The notes: generated from the sequence alone by a model not told the origin. A stretch of DNA of 64,000 bases from an uncultured Oscillospiraceae bacterium (GCA_910584045.1 CAJTYO010000005.1:28683-92682), one strand, 5' to 3'; shown: positions 34,946-44,653, counted from the first letter of the stretch. Numbers and translations are program-made.

Positions 34946-34974
34946 TTGCACGGCAGAGTGTTTTATAGTATAAT
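34946..34974 (+). promoter_or_regulatory. Sigma-A promoter of murC
   Basis: -35 TTGCAC (34946-34951), 17-bp spacer, consensus -10 TATAAT (34969-34974). Confidence 0.85.
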
Positions 34975-35037
34975 ACATTTTTGCAAAAAAGGCAAATACC
35001 GGCAGTGTCGCTGCCGCTGGAGGGAGACGCGCGTTCT

Positions 35038-36414
35038 ATGTCCCACACTGATATCAAGATTCAACACTACATTGCGCCGGGCCGCCGTGTCCATCTGGCG
35101 GGCATCGGCGGCGTATCCATGAGCCCGTTGGCGGAGGTACTCCACGGTATGGGCCTGGCCGTACAGGGCAGCGATCAGTCCGATAGCGCCGTGGTGGCCC
35201 ATCTGCGGGGCCTGGGGATCGCGGTCCACGTGGGCCACGATCCCGGGGACATAGAGGGAGCGGAGTTTGTGGTACGCACCGCCGCCATCCACGACGACAA
35301 CCCGGAGATCGCGGCCGCCCGGGCAAAGGGCGTCCCCGTCTTCGAGCGGGCGGAGGCTTGGGGCGCCATCATGCGGAAATATGAAAACGCCGTGTGCATC
35401 GCAGGGACCCACGGCAAGACCACCACCACTTCCATGACAACCCACATCTTCATGGCCGCCCAGGCGGACCCCACCGTGATGATCGGCGGAACCCTGCCCA
35501 TGCTGCACAGCGGCTACCGGGTGGGAAAGGGGGACACCATTATCCTGGAGTCCTGCGAGTACTGCAACAGCTTCCTCCACTTTTTTCCCACCGTGGCGGT
35601 GGTGCTGAACGTGGAGGCTGACCACCTGGATTTCTTCAAGGACCTAGGGGACATCAAGCACTCCTTCCGCCGCTTCGCCCAGCTGGTCCCGCCGGAAGGC
35701 CATATCGTGGTCAACGCCGACGACCTCAACGCTATGGATGCGTTGAAGGGCCTGCCCCTGGTTACTTTTGGCCTGGGGGAGAACGCGGTCTGCCGGGCGG
35801 CGAACCTGACCTGGGACCACGGCCGGCCGGACTTTGACGTGGTGGCGGACGGCCAGGTGTTCACCCACCTCAGCCTGCGGGTGGCAGGTCTCCACAACGT
35901 ATACAACGCCTTGGCGGCGGCGGCGGTGGCCTATGTGCTGGGCGTGCCCAGCTGGGCGGTGCGCCAGGGTCTGGAGGGCTTTTTCGGCGCGGGGCGGCGC
36001 TTTGAGTACAAGGGCGAATACAACGGTGCGAAGGTCTACGACGATTATGCCCATCACCCCAGCGAGCTTCACGCCTTACTAGAGATGGCGAAAAGCCTGG
36101 ACTACGACCGGGTGGTCTGCGTCTTCCAGCCTCACACCTATACCCGGACCGCCGGACTTTTCGACGACTTCGTCCGGGAACTCAGGCTGGCTGATCTGGT
36201 GGTGCTGACGGATATCTATGCCGCCCGGGAGAAAAACACCATCGGTATCTCCTCCCGTGATCTGGTGGAGAGGATACCGGGGGCGGAATACTGCCCCTCC
36301 CTGCTGGAGGCGGCGGAGCTGCTGCGAGGGGTGGCCCGGCCGGGAGATCTTATCCTCACCGTGGGTGCGGGGGATATATACACCGCCGGCGAGATGCTTG
36401 TCAGTTCAAAATAG
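35038..36414 (+). CDS. murC: UDP-N-acetylmuramate--L-alanine ligase
   Basis: The 458-residue Mur ligase adds L-Ala to UDP-MurNAc in peptidoglycan synthesis. The N-terminal Rossmann part has HLAGIGGVSMSPLAEVL, the ATP loop AGTHGKTTTTSM near residue 122, and the C-terminal domain has YDDYAHHPSEL and QPHTYTRT. Start with AGGGAG about ten bases upstream; the frame runs on upstream without a site. Alone between promoter and terminator. Confidence 0.96.
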   Translation: MSHTDIKIQHYIAPGRRVHLAGIGGVSMSPLAEVLHGMGLAVQGSDQSDSAVVAHLRGLGIAVHVGHDPGDIEGAEFVVRTAAIHDDNPEIAAARAKGVPVFERAEAWGAIMRKYENAVCIAGTHGKTTTTSMTTHIFMAAQADPTVMIGGTLPMLHSGYRVGKGDTIILESCEYCNSFLHFFPTVAVVLNVEADHLDFFKDLGDIKHSFRRFAQLVPPEGHIVVNADDLNAMDALKGLPLVTFGLGENAVCRAANLTWDHGRPDFDVVADGQVFTHLSLRVAGLHNVYNALAAAAVAYVLGVPSWAVRQGLEGFFGAGRRFEYKGEYNGAKVYDDYAHHPSELHALLEMAKSLDYDRVVCVFQPHTYTRTAGLFDDFVRELRLADLVVLTDIYAAREKNTIGISSRDLVERIPGAEYCPSLLEAAELLRGVARPGDLILTVGAGDIYTAGEMLVSSK

Positions 36415-36419
36415 AATGG

Positions 36420-36453
36420 ACCCAGGCCGAAACGCCGGCCTGGGCCTTTTTTG
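36420..36453 (+). terminator. Terminator of murC
   Basis: CCCAGGCCG pairs with CGGCCTGGG across a short loop, followed by CCTTTTTT. Confidence 0.9.
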
Positions 36454-36483
36454 CCCAGCGGATAGAAGATTTGAGAGAACGGC

Positions 36484-36512
36484 TTGTTATTTCTGCTGGA
36501 ATTTGATAAAAT
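36484..36512 (+). promoter_or_regulatory. Sigma-A promoter of the type III restriction-modification operon
   Basis: -35 TTGTTA (36484-36489), 17-bp spacer, -10 TAAAAT (36507-36512), 60 bp before mod. Confidence 0.72.
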
Positions 36513-36572
36513 GACTATAAATGACTTTTCATGCCGCCCCTACGGCAGGCGTAAGAAAATGGAGGCCGTCCC

Positions 36573-38561
36573 ATGGAGAAAATATGCTTTGAGAGCCCGG
36601 ACCTGGTGCAGCGTAATATCGAGCTGCTCTCCGGAATATTCCCCAACTGCATAACGGAGACGCTGGACCCGGAGAGGAGCACCCAGGAGAAGCCGGTCTA
36701 TAAGCGAGCCGTCAACTTCGATTTGCTCCGGCAGATGCTCTCCGACGACGCGGTGGAGGGCGGCGGGGCTTTCGAGCTGACCTGGGCCGGGAAGCGGGCT
36801 GCCATTGTGACAGCCAACAGTCCCCTGCAAAAGACCCTGCGCCCCTGTCTGGAGGAGAGCCGAGACTGGGATACGACCGAGAACCTGTACATTGAGGGGG
36901 AAAATCTGGAGGTGCTCAAGCTGCTCCAGCGCAGCTACCTGGGGGCGGTGAAAATGATCTACATCGACCCACCCTACAATACGGGAAACGACCGCCTCTA
37001 CCGGGACGACTACCGCGAGAGCAGAGACGATTACGACGAGAGAGTAGGGGCCCGGGACGAGGATGGCATCCGGCTATTTCGGAACACGGACGCTAACGGC
37101 CGCTTCCACTCGGACTGGTGCTCCATAATGTATGCCCGGCTGCTGCTGGCACGGAATCTGCTGCGAGATGACGGCGCGATTTTTATCAGCGTAGACAACC
37201 ATGAGCAGGAAACTTTGAAGCTGATGTGCGACGAAATTTTCGGCATGTCCCGCTATGTGGGGAAGATCGCGGTGGTGAACAACCTAAAAGGCCGAAACGA
37301 CAAGAAGGACATCGCTATCTGCCATGAGTATCTTCTGATTTACCGCCGCGGCGACTTCACCACAGGGGGGATGCCCCTGTCAGAAAAACAGCGGGCGGCC
37401 TACAGCATGGTGGACAAGGCGGGCAACCCCTATCAGCTCCGGGACCTTCGGAAGCGGGGCCGCCCTGACCGGCGGGAGGACCGCCCCAATATGTACTTTC
37501 CTATCTACTATAACGAGGAGACGAAGGAGTGCTCTCTGACCAGACAGGAGGGCTGGGTTGAGATATTCCCCCTGCGGGGGGACGGCAGCGACGGGCGCTG
37601 GCGCTGGGGACGGGAGCGGGTGGAAGCCAACTTGGGCCTGCTGGAGCCATATTACTCCCAGATTGCCCACCGATGGGGGATCCGCACCCGGGTCTATCTC
37701 AGCGCCGCCCTGGCTCCCGTTGAAGCCGGAGCCGCGGAGGAGGACGACAGCGAGGAGGAGCGTCTGTCCAAGAGCAAGTCCTTCTGGATGGGGGGCGAGC
37801 TGTCCAGCGACGTGGGGCGGCGGCAGCTCAAGGAGCTGTTTGGCATTCCCTGTTTTGATCACCCCAAGTCAGTGGACTACATTCTGCGTATGCTGCACAT
37901 GGGGACGGATAGGGACTCCATCGTACTGGACTTTTTCTCCGGCTCGGCCACCACCGCCCACGCGGTGATGCAGCTCAACGCCCAGGACGGTGGGCGGCGT
38001 AAGTTCATTATGGTTCAGATCCCTGAGCTCTGTCCGGAGGGCAGCGAGGCCCGGCAGGCAGGCTTCGTCAATATCTGCGAGATCGGCAAGGAGCGCATCC
38101 GCCGGGCGGGGGACAAACTCCACCGGGATCTGGGCTCCGGGGCCGCCGGTTTGGATACGGGCTTCCGGGTACTGAAGACGGACAGCGGCAACATGGCCGA
38201 CATTCACCGCAGCACGGAGGTCTACACCCAACTGATGATCCCCGGCATGGAGTCCAACATCAAGCCAGACCGCTCCGGACTGGACCTGTTGTTCGGGTGT
38301 CTGCTGGACTGGGGGCTTCCCCTGTCCAAGCCATTCCAGTGCGAGATGCTGGAGGGCTGCGAGGTGTACACCTATGACGGCGGCGCTCTGCTCGCCTGTT
38401 TTGCATCGCCCGTACCGGAGAGCGTCATGGAGGAAATTATCCGGCGGCGTCCCCGGCGAGCGGTATTCCGAGACGCAGCCTTTACCGGCAGCTTGGAGAA
38501 GATCAATATCTTTGAGCGCTTCAAGCGGCATGCGCCTGGTACGAGAGTAAAGGTGATTTGA
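36573..38561 (+). CDS. mod: Type III restriction-modification system, methyltransferase subunit
   Basis: The 662-residue adenine methyltransferase has the beta-class order: catalytic motif IV DPPYNTGND near residue 131, a long target-recognition region (about 230-430) and the AdoMet motif I DFFSGSATTAHAV near 450. Mod recognises the site and modifies one strand, and is also needed by the nuclease. GGAGG lies seven bases before the ATG. Its stop overlaps the start of res by one base. I see no simple repeats that would make it phase-variable. Confidence 0.93.
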   Translation: MEKICFESPDLVQRNIELLSGIFPNCITETLDPERSTQEKPVYKRAVNFDLLRQMLSDDAVEGGGAFELTWAGKRAAIVTANSPLQKTLRPCLEESRDWDTTENLYIEGENLEVLKLLQRSYLGAVKMIYIDPPYNTGNDRLYRDDYRESRDDYDERVGARDEDGIRLFRNTDANGRFHSDWCSIMYARLLLARNLLRDDGAIFISVDNHEQETLKLMCDEIFGMSRYVGKIAVVNNLKGRNDKKDIAICHEYLLIYRRGDFTTGGMPLSEKQRAAYSMVDKAGNPYQLRDLRKRGRPDRREDRPNMYFPIYYNEETKECSLTRQEGWVEIFPLRGDGSDGRWRWGRERVEANLGLLEPYYSQIAHRWGIRTRVYLSAALAPVEAGAAEEDDSEEERLSKSKSFWMGGELSSDVGRRQLKELFGIPCFDHPKSVDYILRMLHMGTDRDSIVLDFFSGSATTAHAVMQLNAQDGGRRKFIMVQIPELCPEGSEARQAGFVNICEIGKERIRRAGDKLHRDLGSGAAGLDTGFRVLKTDSGNMADIHRSTEVYTQLMIPGMESNIKPDRSGLDLLFGCLLDWGLPLSKPFQCEMLEGCEVYTYDGGALLACFASPVPESVMEEIIRRRPRRAVFRDAAFTGSLEKINIFERFKRHAPGTRVKVI

Positions 38562-41500
38562 TGAAATTGAACTTCAGGCATCAGAAATTCCAGGCGGACG
38601 CGGCCAGGGCGGTGGCGGACGTCTTCGCCGGCCAGCCCTACAGCAAACCATCCCCCGCCCTGGAGGAGACCGGGTATATCAGCTTCCTCCAGGGCCGGGG
38701 CTGTGTCAACAAGGAGATTGTCCCGGCGCTCAGTGACCAGAGGATTCTGGAACAGCTCAACCGGGTGCAGCGGACCAACCAGATTGAGCCCTCCCGAACC
38801 CTGGAGGGCCGGTACAACCTGAGTGTGGAGATGGAGACCGGGGTGGGGAAGACCTACACCTACATCAAGACCATGTTCGAGCTGAGCAAGCGCTATGGCT
38901 GGAACAAGTTCATCGTGGTGGTCCCCAGCGTGGCCATCCGGGAGGGGGTTTACAAAACCTTTCAGATGACCCGGGAGCACTTTATGGAGGACTACGGACA
39001 GCCAATCCGCTTTTTTATATACGACTCCTCCCAGCTGCCCGAGGTGGAGTACTTCGCCTCGGACAGTTTCCTCCACGTGATGATCATCAATTCCCAGGCC
39101 TTCAACGCTCGGGGGCAGGATGCCCGGCGGATCTACATGGAGATGGACTCCCTCAACGGCTGGCGGCCTATCGACGTAATCGCCGGGACCCGGCCCATTG
39201 TAATCATCGACGAGCCTCAGTCGGTGGAGGGGCCGCAGACCCGGGAGCGACTGAAGGAATTTCACCCGCTGATGACCCTGCGCTACTCCGCCACACACAA
39301 AAAGGGTTGTGAGTACAACATGGTCTACCGTCTGGATGCCATGGATGCCTATAATCGCCAGCTGGTGAAAAAAATTTCCGTAAAAGGAATTTCCGCCTCC
39401 AACGCGCTGGCCTCGGGGGGCTACGTCTATCTGGAGGGTCTCAACCTCTCCCGGGACTACCCCACCGCCTCCATCCGCTTCGACTGCAAACGGGCCTCCG
39501 GCGTGAGGCAGAAAACTGCGGCGGCGCGGGAGGGCTTCAACCTGTATGAGCGCTCCGGCGGATTGGACGAGTATCGAAACAACTACATCATCAAGAGCAT
39601 TGACGGCCGGGACAACTCGGTGGAGCTGCTCAATGGGATCAAGTTGTACGCCGGCGATGTGGCCGGTGCAGTGGACGAGGACCGACTGCGCCGCATCCAG
39701 ATCCGGGAGACCATATTGACCCACATCGAGCGGGAGCGCCAGCTTTACGCCAGGGGCATCAAAGTCCTCAGCCTCTTCTTCATCGACGAAGTGGCCAAGT
39801 ACCGGCTGTACGACGATGCCGGCCGCCCTGCCGACGGTCTGTACGCCCGGATGTTTCAAGAGGAGTATGAGGACGTGGTAAGCGGCCTACAGCTGGGCGT
39901 GGGGGAGGAGGAATACCTCCGGTATCTGAACAGCATCCCGGTGCAGAGTACCCATGCGGGCTACTTCTCGGTAGACAAAAAGGGTAAGCTGACGGACGGG
40001 AAGCTGGGGGACCGGCAGGCTCGGACCTCCGACGACGTCAACGCCTATGATCTCATTATGCGCAGCAAAGAGCGGCTGCTGGAGCTGGACCCGGTGAGAT
40101 CCCCCGTGCGCTTTATCTTCTCCCACTCCGCCCTGCGGGAGGGCTGGGATAACCCCAACGTATTCCAGATCTGCATCCTCAAGCAAAGCCGCAGCGACAT
40201 ACGCAAACGCCAGGAGGTGGGCCGGGGGATGCGCCTGTGCGTGAACCGGTTCGGAGACCGGATGGACGCAGAGGCGCTGAAGGGGGAGGTCCACAGCGTA
40301 AACGTACTGACCATCATCGCCAGCGAGAGCTACGACAGCTTCGCTCGGGACCTCCAGCGGGAGCTGTCGGATGCGGTGGCCAGCCGCCCCCGGACGGTCA
40401 CGCCGGAGCTTTTCGCCGGCCGGGCTCTGGAGGACATTTTCGGAAACCGGCAGATCGTGGACGAGGCCACAGCCCGGGCCATCCAATTTGATCTCTCTGT
40501 GGACCACTATGTGGACCGCACAGGCCATCTGACGGACAAATACTACGCAGCCCGGGTCGCCGGTACGGTTAAGATCGCGGAGGAGGCGGCAGATATGGCA
40601 CCGGCCATCCTCTCCCTTTTGGATTCAGTATACAACGAGCGGATCATGTGCCCGGACAACGCCCGGGGCGATAACGTGAAGGCCCGTGTCCGGGAGGAGA
40701 AGCTGGCTATGCCGGCCTTTCGGGAGCTATGGGAGCTGATCCGCCGCAAGTCGGCCTATGCGGTCAGCTTTGACGAGGAGCAACTGAGGGCGCGGTGCAT
40801 TGGCGTGCTGAACCGGAAACTGCGTGTCTCTCGGGTGTACTTCCAGGTGGAATCCGGTTCCATGGAGAAGATCCGCTTTCAGGAAAGCCTGCGGGAGGGC
40901 ACAGCCTTCCGCAGGGAGGGCCGCATCTTCTGCGGACCCGTCGAAGCCGGCGGATCGTCGGTAAAGTATGACCTGGTGGGCCGGCTGGTGGAGGAGACGA
41001 AGCTAACCCGGGCGGCTGTGGCGGCTGTCTTGACGGGGATCGATGAGTCGGTGTTCGACCAGTTCCGCAGCAACCCGGAGGAGTTTATAATCCGCGCCGC
41101 CGCCCTCATCAACGACGAGAAGGCCCGGGCAGTCGTCAAGCATATCGTCTATCACCCCCTGGACGAGCGCTTCTCCGACGAGATCCTTACCAGAGTCGTT
41201 CTCAAGGGCTGGCTGGGGGAAAACGCCATGAAGGCGAACCGGCACCTGTATGACCATGTGATCTATGACTCCTCCGTCGAGCGGGATTTCGCGCAGAACC
41301 TGGAGATTTTGGAGGATGTGGAGGTGTACGTGAAGCTGCCCCAAAGCTTCTATATTTCCACTCCCGTGGGTCGCTACAGCCCGGATTGGGCCGTTGTCCT
41401 CCGCCGGGGAACAGATCGGCGTCTCCTCGTGGTGGAGACCAAGGGCTCCGTTCAGGAACTCCAGCTGCGGGAAATTGAGCAGACCAAGCTCCACTGCGCC

Positions 41501-41590
41501 CAGGAGCACTTCCGGGCCATCAGCGGCGGCGAGGTGATATTCGGCGTGGTGGACAGCGTCCAGGGGATGATGGATCTGGCTGGGTTCTGA
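38561..41590 (+). CDS. res: Type III restriction enzyme, Res subunit
   Basis: The 1009-residue protein joins an SF2 helicase/ATPase to a nuclease. Motif I is METGVGKTYT near residue 91, motif II is IIDEPQS (a DEPQ rather than DEAH variant), and motif VI is QEVGRGMRLC near 550. The C-terminal PD-(D/E)xK nuclease shows SPDWAVV and VVETKGS near 945-965. With Mod it cleaves unmodified DNA between inversely oriented sites. The start is coupled to the mod stop (TGATG). Both subunits are full length, so the system appears active. Confidence 0.94.
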   Translation: MKLNFRHQKFQADAARAVADVFAGQPYSKPSPALEETGYISFLQGRGCVNKEIVPALSDQRILEQLNRVQRTNQIEPSRTLEGRYNLSVEMETGVGKTYTYIKTMFELSKRYGWNKFIVVVPSVAIREGVYKTFQMTREHFMEDYGQPIRFFIYDSSQLPEVEYFASDSFLHVMIINSQAFNARGQDARRIYMEMDSLNGWRPIDVIAGTRPIVIIDEPQSVEGPQTRERLKEFHPLMTLRYSATHKKGCEYNMVYRLDAMDAYNRQLVKKISVKGISASNALASGGYVYLEGLNLSRDYPTASIRFDCKRASGVRQKTAAAREGFNLYERSGGLDEYRNNYIIKSIDGRDNSVELLNGIKLYAGDVAGAVDEDRLRRIQIRETILTHIERERQLYARGIKVLSLFFIDEVAKYRLYDDAGRPADGLYARMFQEEYEDVVSGLQLGVGEEEYLRYLNSIPVQSTHAGYFSVDKKGKLTDGKLGDRQARTSDDVNAYDLIMRSKERLLELDPVRSPVRFIFSHSALREGWDNPNVFQICILKQSRSDIRKRQEVGRGMRLCVNRFGDRMDAEALKGEVHSVNVLTIIASESYDSFARDLQRELSDAVASRPRTVTPELFAGRALEDIFGNRQIVDEATARAIQFDLSVDHYVDRTGHLTDKYYAARVAGTVKIAEEAADMAPAILSLLDSVYNERIMCPDNARGDNVKARVREEKLAMPAFRELWELIRRKSAYAVSFDEEQLRARCIGVLNRKLRVSRVYFQVESGSMEKIRFQESLREGTAFRREGRIFCGPVEAGGSSVKYDLVGRLVEETKLTRAAVAAVLTGIDESVFDQFRSNPEEFIIRAAALINDEKARAVVKHIVYHPLDERFSDEILTRVVLKGWLGENAMKANRHLYDHVIYDSSVERDFAQNLEILEDVEVYVKLPQSFYISTPVGRYSPDWAVVLRRGTDRRLLVVETKGSVQELQLREIEQTKLHCAQEHFRAISGGEVIFGVVDSVQGMMDLAGF

Positions 41591-41675
41591 CTGGACCCTT
41601 ACGCAACCATTTTTCGATCTGTGACCGCCCGTCCCCGGTGTGGAGAAGTTTATCCATGAAAAAGACCGCCGCCTC

Positions 41676-41704
41676 TTGACAATCCAACGATCAGATGGTA
41701 TAAT
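41676..41704 (+). promoter_or_regulatory. Sigma-A promoter of the transglutaminase/pilus operon
   Basis: Consensus -35 TTGACA (41676-41681), 17-bp spacer, consensus -10 TATAAT (41699-41704). Confidence 0.9.
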
Positions 41705-41717
41705 AATTGCATCATGG

Positions 41718-41759
41718 GTTGGTTCAACCGAGAGAGTTGGTCACGCGAGGGTGACCAAC
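41718..41759 (+). promoter_or_regulatory. Two leader hairpins upstream of the pilus operon
   Basis: GGTTG-GTT-CAACC (41718-41730) and the perfect 9-bp stem GTTGGTCAC/GTGACCAAC (41736-41759) fill the leader, leaving 30 nt to the start codon. No T tract follows. The parts GGTTG and GTTGG are related, so the 5-prime arm could pair with either downstream arm. It is not a recognisable cyclic-di-GMP aptamer. Confidence 0.5.
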
Positions 41760-41789
41760 TAGCATTTGCAACAGGATGGTGTGATAAAC

Positions 41790-42770
41790 ATGTTAAAAAG
41801 AATGTTTGCGGCTGTTCTGGCCGCCACGCTGCTGACCGGTTTGACCTGCGGCCGCTCCGGTGGTGCACCGGAGCGGCCGAGCGGAGCCGTGAAGCTGCGG
41901 GCTCTGACGGGCGAGGCGATCCCTCTGGCGGCCTCACCGGTGGTATACTCTGTACTCAGCCCTACGGCCTCCGGCACGAAGGTAGAGCGCAACGGCTCCG
42001 CCACCATAGACTACTCCAACGCCCAGGACGGGTATATCATGATCAAATGGAGCGGCGGCGGCAGCAATCCCAAAATCAAGGTCCGCATTACCGGTCCCAA
42101 GTGTCCCGACGTCTATCAGTACACGCTGCGCACTGACGGGAATTATGATGTTTTTCCCCTCTCCGACGGCGACGGCACCTATAAAGTAGAGGTCTGGCAA
42201 AATGTCTATGACAATAAGTACTCCCAGGTCCTCACCGCCAAGGTGTCCGCCCAGCTCACCGACCAGTTCGCTCCCTTTATCCGCCCCAACCAGTATGTCA
42301 ACTACAGCGACAATTCCGCCGCCGTGTCCAAGGCCGCAGACCTGATCGCCGAGGCGGGGGCCGGGGACAATCTGTCCAAGGTGCGCGTGATCTATGAGTG
42401 GGTGGTCAGCAGCCTGACCTACGACAAGCAGAAAGCTGCCAATCCTCCCAAGAACTATGTGCCCAACGTAGACACCGTTCTGAGTGAGAGAAAGGGCATC
42501 TGCTTTGACTACGCCGCCCTTATGTCCGCTATGCTGCGCAGCCAGGGGGTACCCATCAAGCTGGTGGTTGGCTATACCAGCAGCGGTCAGTATCATGCCT
42601 GGATCAACGTGTGGTCCGAGGACGGCGGCTGGGTGGACAGCATGATCTATTTCGACGGTCAGGTCTGGTCCCTGATGGACCCCACCTTCGCCTCCAGCAG
42701 CAATAAGAATCAATCCGTCATGGAATTTATCGGTGACGGAACCAACTATAAGGAAAAGTTTGTGTATTAA
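41790..42770 (+). CDS. Secreted transglutaminase-like protein
   Basis: The 326-residue protein has an N-terminal export signal (MLKRMFAAVLAATLLTGLTC; the Cys suggests but does not fit well a lipobox), a beta-rich segment and a transglutaminase-like cysteine protease domain. The catalytic triad is visible as Cys in KGICFDYAALM near 240, His in YHAWINVW near 270 and Asp in MDPTF near 298. Such domains cleave or cross-link peptides at the cell surface. Only 17 bp separate it from the PilC-like gene, so it is first in the pilus operon. The start has a weak ribosome site. Its link to pili is inferred from position. Confidence 0.82.
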   Translation: MLKRMFAAVLAATLLTGLTCGRSGGAPERPSGAVKLRALTGEAIPLAASPVVYSVLSPTASGTKVERNGSATIDYSNAQDGYIMIKWSGGGSNPKIKVRITGPKCPDVYQYTLRTDGNYDVFPLSDGDGTYKVEVWQNVYDNKYSQVLTAKVSAQLTDQFAPFIRPNQYVNYSDNSAAVSKAADLIAEAGAGDNLSKVRVIYEWVVSSLTYDKQKAANPPKNYVPNVDTVLSERKGICFDYAALMSAMLRSQGVPIKLVVGYTSSGQYHAWINVWSEDGGWVDSMIYFDGQVWSLMDPTFASSSNKNQSVMEFIGDGTNYKEKFVY

Positions 42771-42787
42771 TTCGGAGGAAACTGCAT

Positions 42788-43834
42788 ATGAAACGACTGC
42801 GCGTTCCCGCCCAATATCTCCCGATTTTCTGCCGGGAGCTCCACCAGCTGGTCCGGGCCGGCATACCGTTGGCCGAAGGGCTGAACATGCTGCGGGAGGA
42901 TGAAACGGACCCGGATACCCGGTCCTGGCTGGAGGCGCTGTGCCGGTCAATAGAGGAGGGGATGCCGCTGGCTTCCGCACTGCGGGAGACAGGGGCTTTT
43001 CCCGCGTATATGACCGATATGGTGGCTCTGGCGGAGGAAACCGGGCGGCTGGAGGATGTTTTGCTGTCCCTTCAGCGCCATTATGACCGGCAGCTGCGCA
43101 TGGCCGCGGACATCCGCGGCGCTGTGGCGGTGCCGGTGACGCTGTTCATCGTGATGGTGGCGGTGGTGGTGCTGCTGGTGACCCAGGTACTGCCCGTATT
43201 CGACAAGGTGTTTGCCCAACTGGGCGTGCGCATGGGCGCGGTAGCCCGGGGGATGATGAGTGCCGGAGCCGCGCTGGCCAAGGCCGGGACAGGCGTCGCC
43301 GCAGTGCTGGTGATTCTGGCTGCCGCCGGACTGGTGACGGCCTTGGTCCCCGCGCTGCGGGAGCGTACCGCAGGCTGGTTCCGCCGCAGCTTCGGCGGTC
43401 GGGGCGTACTGGGCCAGATGGCCGCCTCCCGGTTTGCATCCTCCATGTCCATGGCAGTGTCCAGCGGGCTGAGCATGGAAGACTCTGTGGAGCTGTCCGC
43501 CAAACTATGCGGCGGAGCCCGTGAGATAGACGAGAAGACCGCACTGTGCCGGAAGGACATCGAAGAGGGAGGCAGCCCCGCCGACGCCCTGGCCAAGAGC
43601 GGCCTGTTCTCCGGTCGGGACTGCCGGCTGCTGAAGCTGGCGGAGCAGACGGGCTCCCTGCCGGACACACTGGAGGACCTGGCCCAGCGGCAGGAGGAGG
43701 AGAGCCTGCGGCGTATCGACCGGACGGTGGGAGCCATCGAGCCGGCCATCGTAGTCATCACCAGCGCCCTTGCGGGGGTGATCCTGCTGAGCGTGATGTT
43801 GCCGCTGATGGGACTGCTGTCCACCATCGGATAA
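42788..43834 (+). CDS. Type IV pilus/type II secretion platform protein (PilC/GspF family)
   Basis: The 348-residue protein has two GspF domains (about 10-130 and 210-335), with membrane helices at about 113-137, 165-190 and 318-345. Signature parts are FCRELHQLVRAGIPLAEGL and MVALAEETGRLEDVL in the first domain, FASSMSMAVSSGLSMEDSV and LLKLAEQTGSLPDTLEDLA in the second. It is the inner-membrane platform on which pilins are assembled. CGGAGG precedes the ATG. Confidence 0.9.
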   Translation: MKRLRVPAQYLPIFCRELHQLVRAGIPLAEGLNMLREDETDPDTRSWLEALCRSIEEGMPLASALRETGAFPAYMTDMVALAEETGRLEDVLLSLQRHYDRQLRMAADIRGAVAVPVTLFIVMVAVVVLLVTQVLPVFDKVFAQLGVRMGAVARGMMSAGAALAKAGTGVAAVLVILAAAGLVTALVPALRERTAGWFRRSFGGRGVLGQMAASRFASSMSMAVSSGLSMEDSVELSAKLCGGAREIDEKTALCRKDIEEGGSPADALAKSGLFSGRDCRLLKLAEQTGSLPDTLEDLAQRQEEESLRRIDRTVGAIEPAIVVITSALAGVILLSVMLPLMGLLSTIG

Positions 43835-43844
43835 GGCGGGCGCC

Positions 43845-44180
43845 ATGGGAAAGAGAAAATACATAGGCCGGGGAGGATGGGTCCCCCTGGCGCTGGGACT
43901 GCTGCTGTTTGTTGCGGTGGCGGCCTGGATGGTCCGGGGCGTCCGGGAGGCGGCGGAGGTCTCCTCTCGAGAGGGGCTGCGGATAACCGAGGAGGCGGTA
44001 CGCAGGGCCGTAGTCAGCTGCTACGCCCTGGAGGGGGTTTATCCTGCCACCTTCGAAGACCTGAAGGCCAAAAGCGGGCTGGTCATCGACGAGGGGAAGT
44101 ACGCGGTATTCTATGACGTCTTCGCCTCCAACATCATGCCCGACATCACGGTCATGGAGCTGCGGGAGGTGGCGCCATGA
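43845..44180 (+). CDS. Pilin-like membrane protein
   Basis: The 111-residue protein has a basic start, one membrane helix (WVPLALGLLLFVAVAAWMV) and then RRAVVSCYALEGVYPATFED, which closely resembles the region after the helix in pseudopilins of the GspG type. The prepilin peptidase site (Gly then F-x3-E) is not evident. It overlaps the next gene by four bases. Probably a minor subunit or assembly factor. Confidence 0.65.
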   Translation: MGKRKYIGRGGWVPLALGLLLFVAVAAWMVRGVREAAEVSSREGLRITEEAVRRAVVSCYALEGVYPATFEDLKAKSGLVIDEGKYAVFYDVFASNIMPDITVMELREVAP

Positions 44181-44653
44181 GGCGGCAGAGCGGGGCGGGT
44201 ACCCTGGCGGCCCTGATGCTGACATGCGTACTGGGGGCCACCATGCTCCTGAGCCTGGCCGCCGGGGCGGTGGTGTACCGCCGTGTGGCGGACCGGGTGG
44301 AACAGAGCGCCGACGGACGGCTGAGCCTGAGCTATATCACCGCCAAGCTCCACAGCGGGGATGCTGCCGGAGGCGTGGAGGTTGGGCAGTTCGGCCAGTC
44401 GGACGCTGTCTTCCTCTATCAGGACTACGGCGGGGTGACCTATGAGACGATCCTGTACGTCTATGACGGCAGTCTGCGGGAAATGCTGTGCGAAAAGGGC
44501 TGGGAGCAGGATCCGGAGTTTGGCGAGCCGGTTGCCCAGGCGGAGTCGCTGGAGGTGAGCCAACCGTCGGAGGGGTTGCTGCGTCTGGTCCTGACAGAGC
44601 CGCCGGGAGGCGGATGGCACAGCGCCGACGTATATGTAAGGAGTGAGGGATGA
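44177..44653 (+). CDS. Membrane-anchored protein in the pilus operon (DUF4860-like)
   Basis: A 158-residue protein with a short basic start, one membrane helix (about 10-33) and a periplasm-side equivalent domain of beta character (VFLYQDYGGVTYETILYVYD). It resembles the DUF4860 proteins that travel with clostridial pseudopilin genes. It overlaps both neighbours by four bases. Role unknown; likely a minor pilin or pilus-tip component. Confidence 0.6.
   Translation: MRRQSGAGTLAALMLTCVLGATMLLSLAAGAVVYRRVADRVEQSADGRLSLSYITAKLHSGDAAGGVEVGQFGQSDAVFLYQDYGGVTYETILYVYDGSLREMLCEKGWEQDPEFGEPVAQAESLEVSQPSEGLLRLVLTEPPGGGWHSADVYVRSEG

Noticed and set aside
36573..38561. Phase variation of the type III methyltransferase
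   Set aside because: No homopolymer or short tandem repeat of useful length is present in the promoter or coding sequence.
41705..41789. Cyclic-di-GMP riboswitch before the pilus operon
   Set aside because: The leader is too short and lacks the conserved tetraloop/receptor sequences; only simple hairpins are seen.
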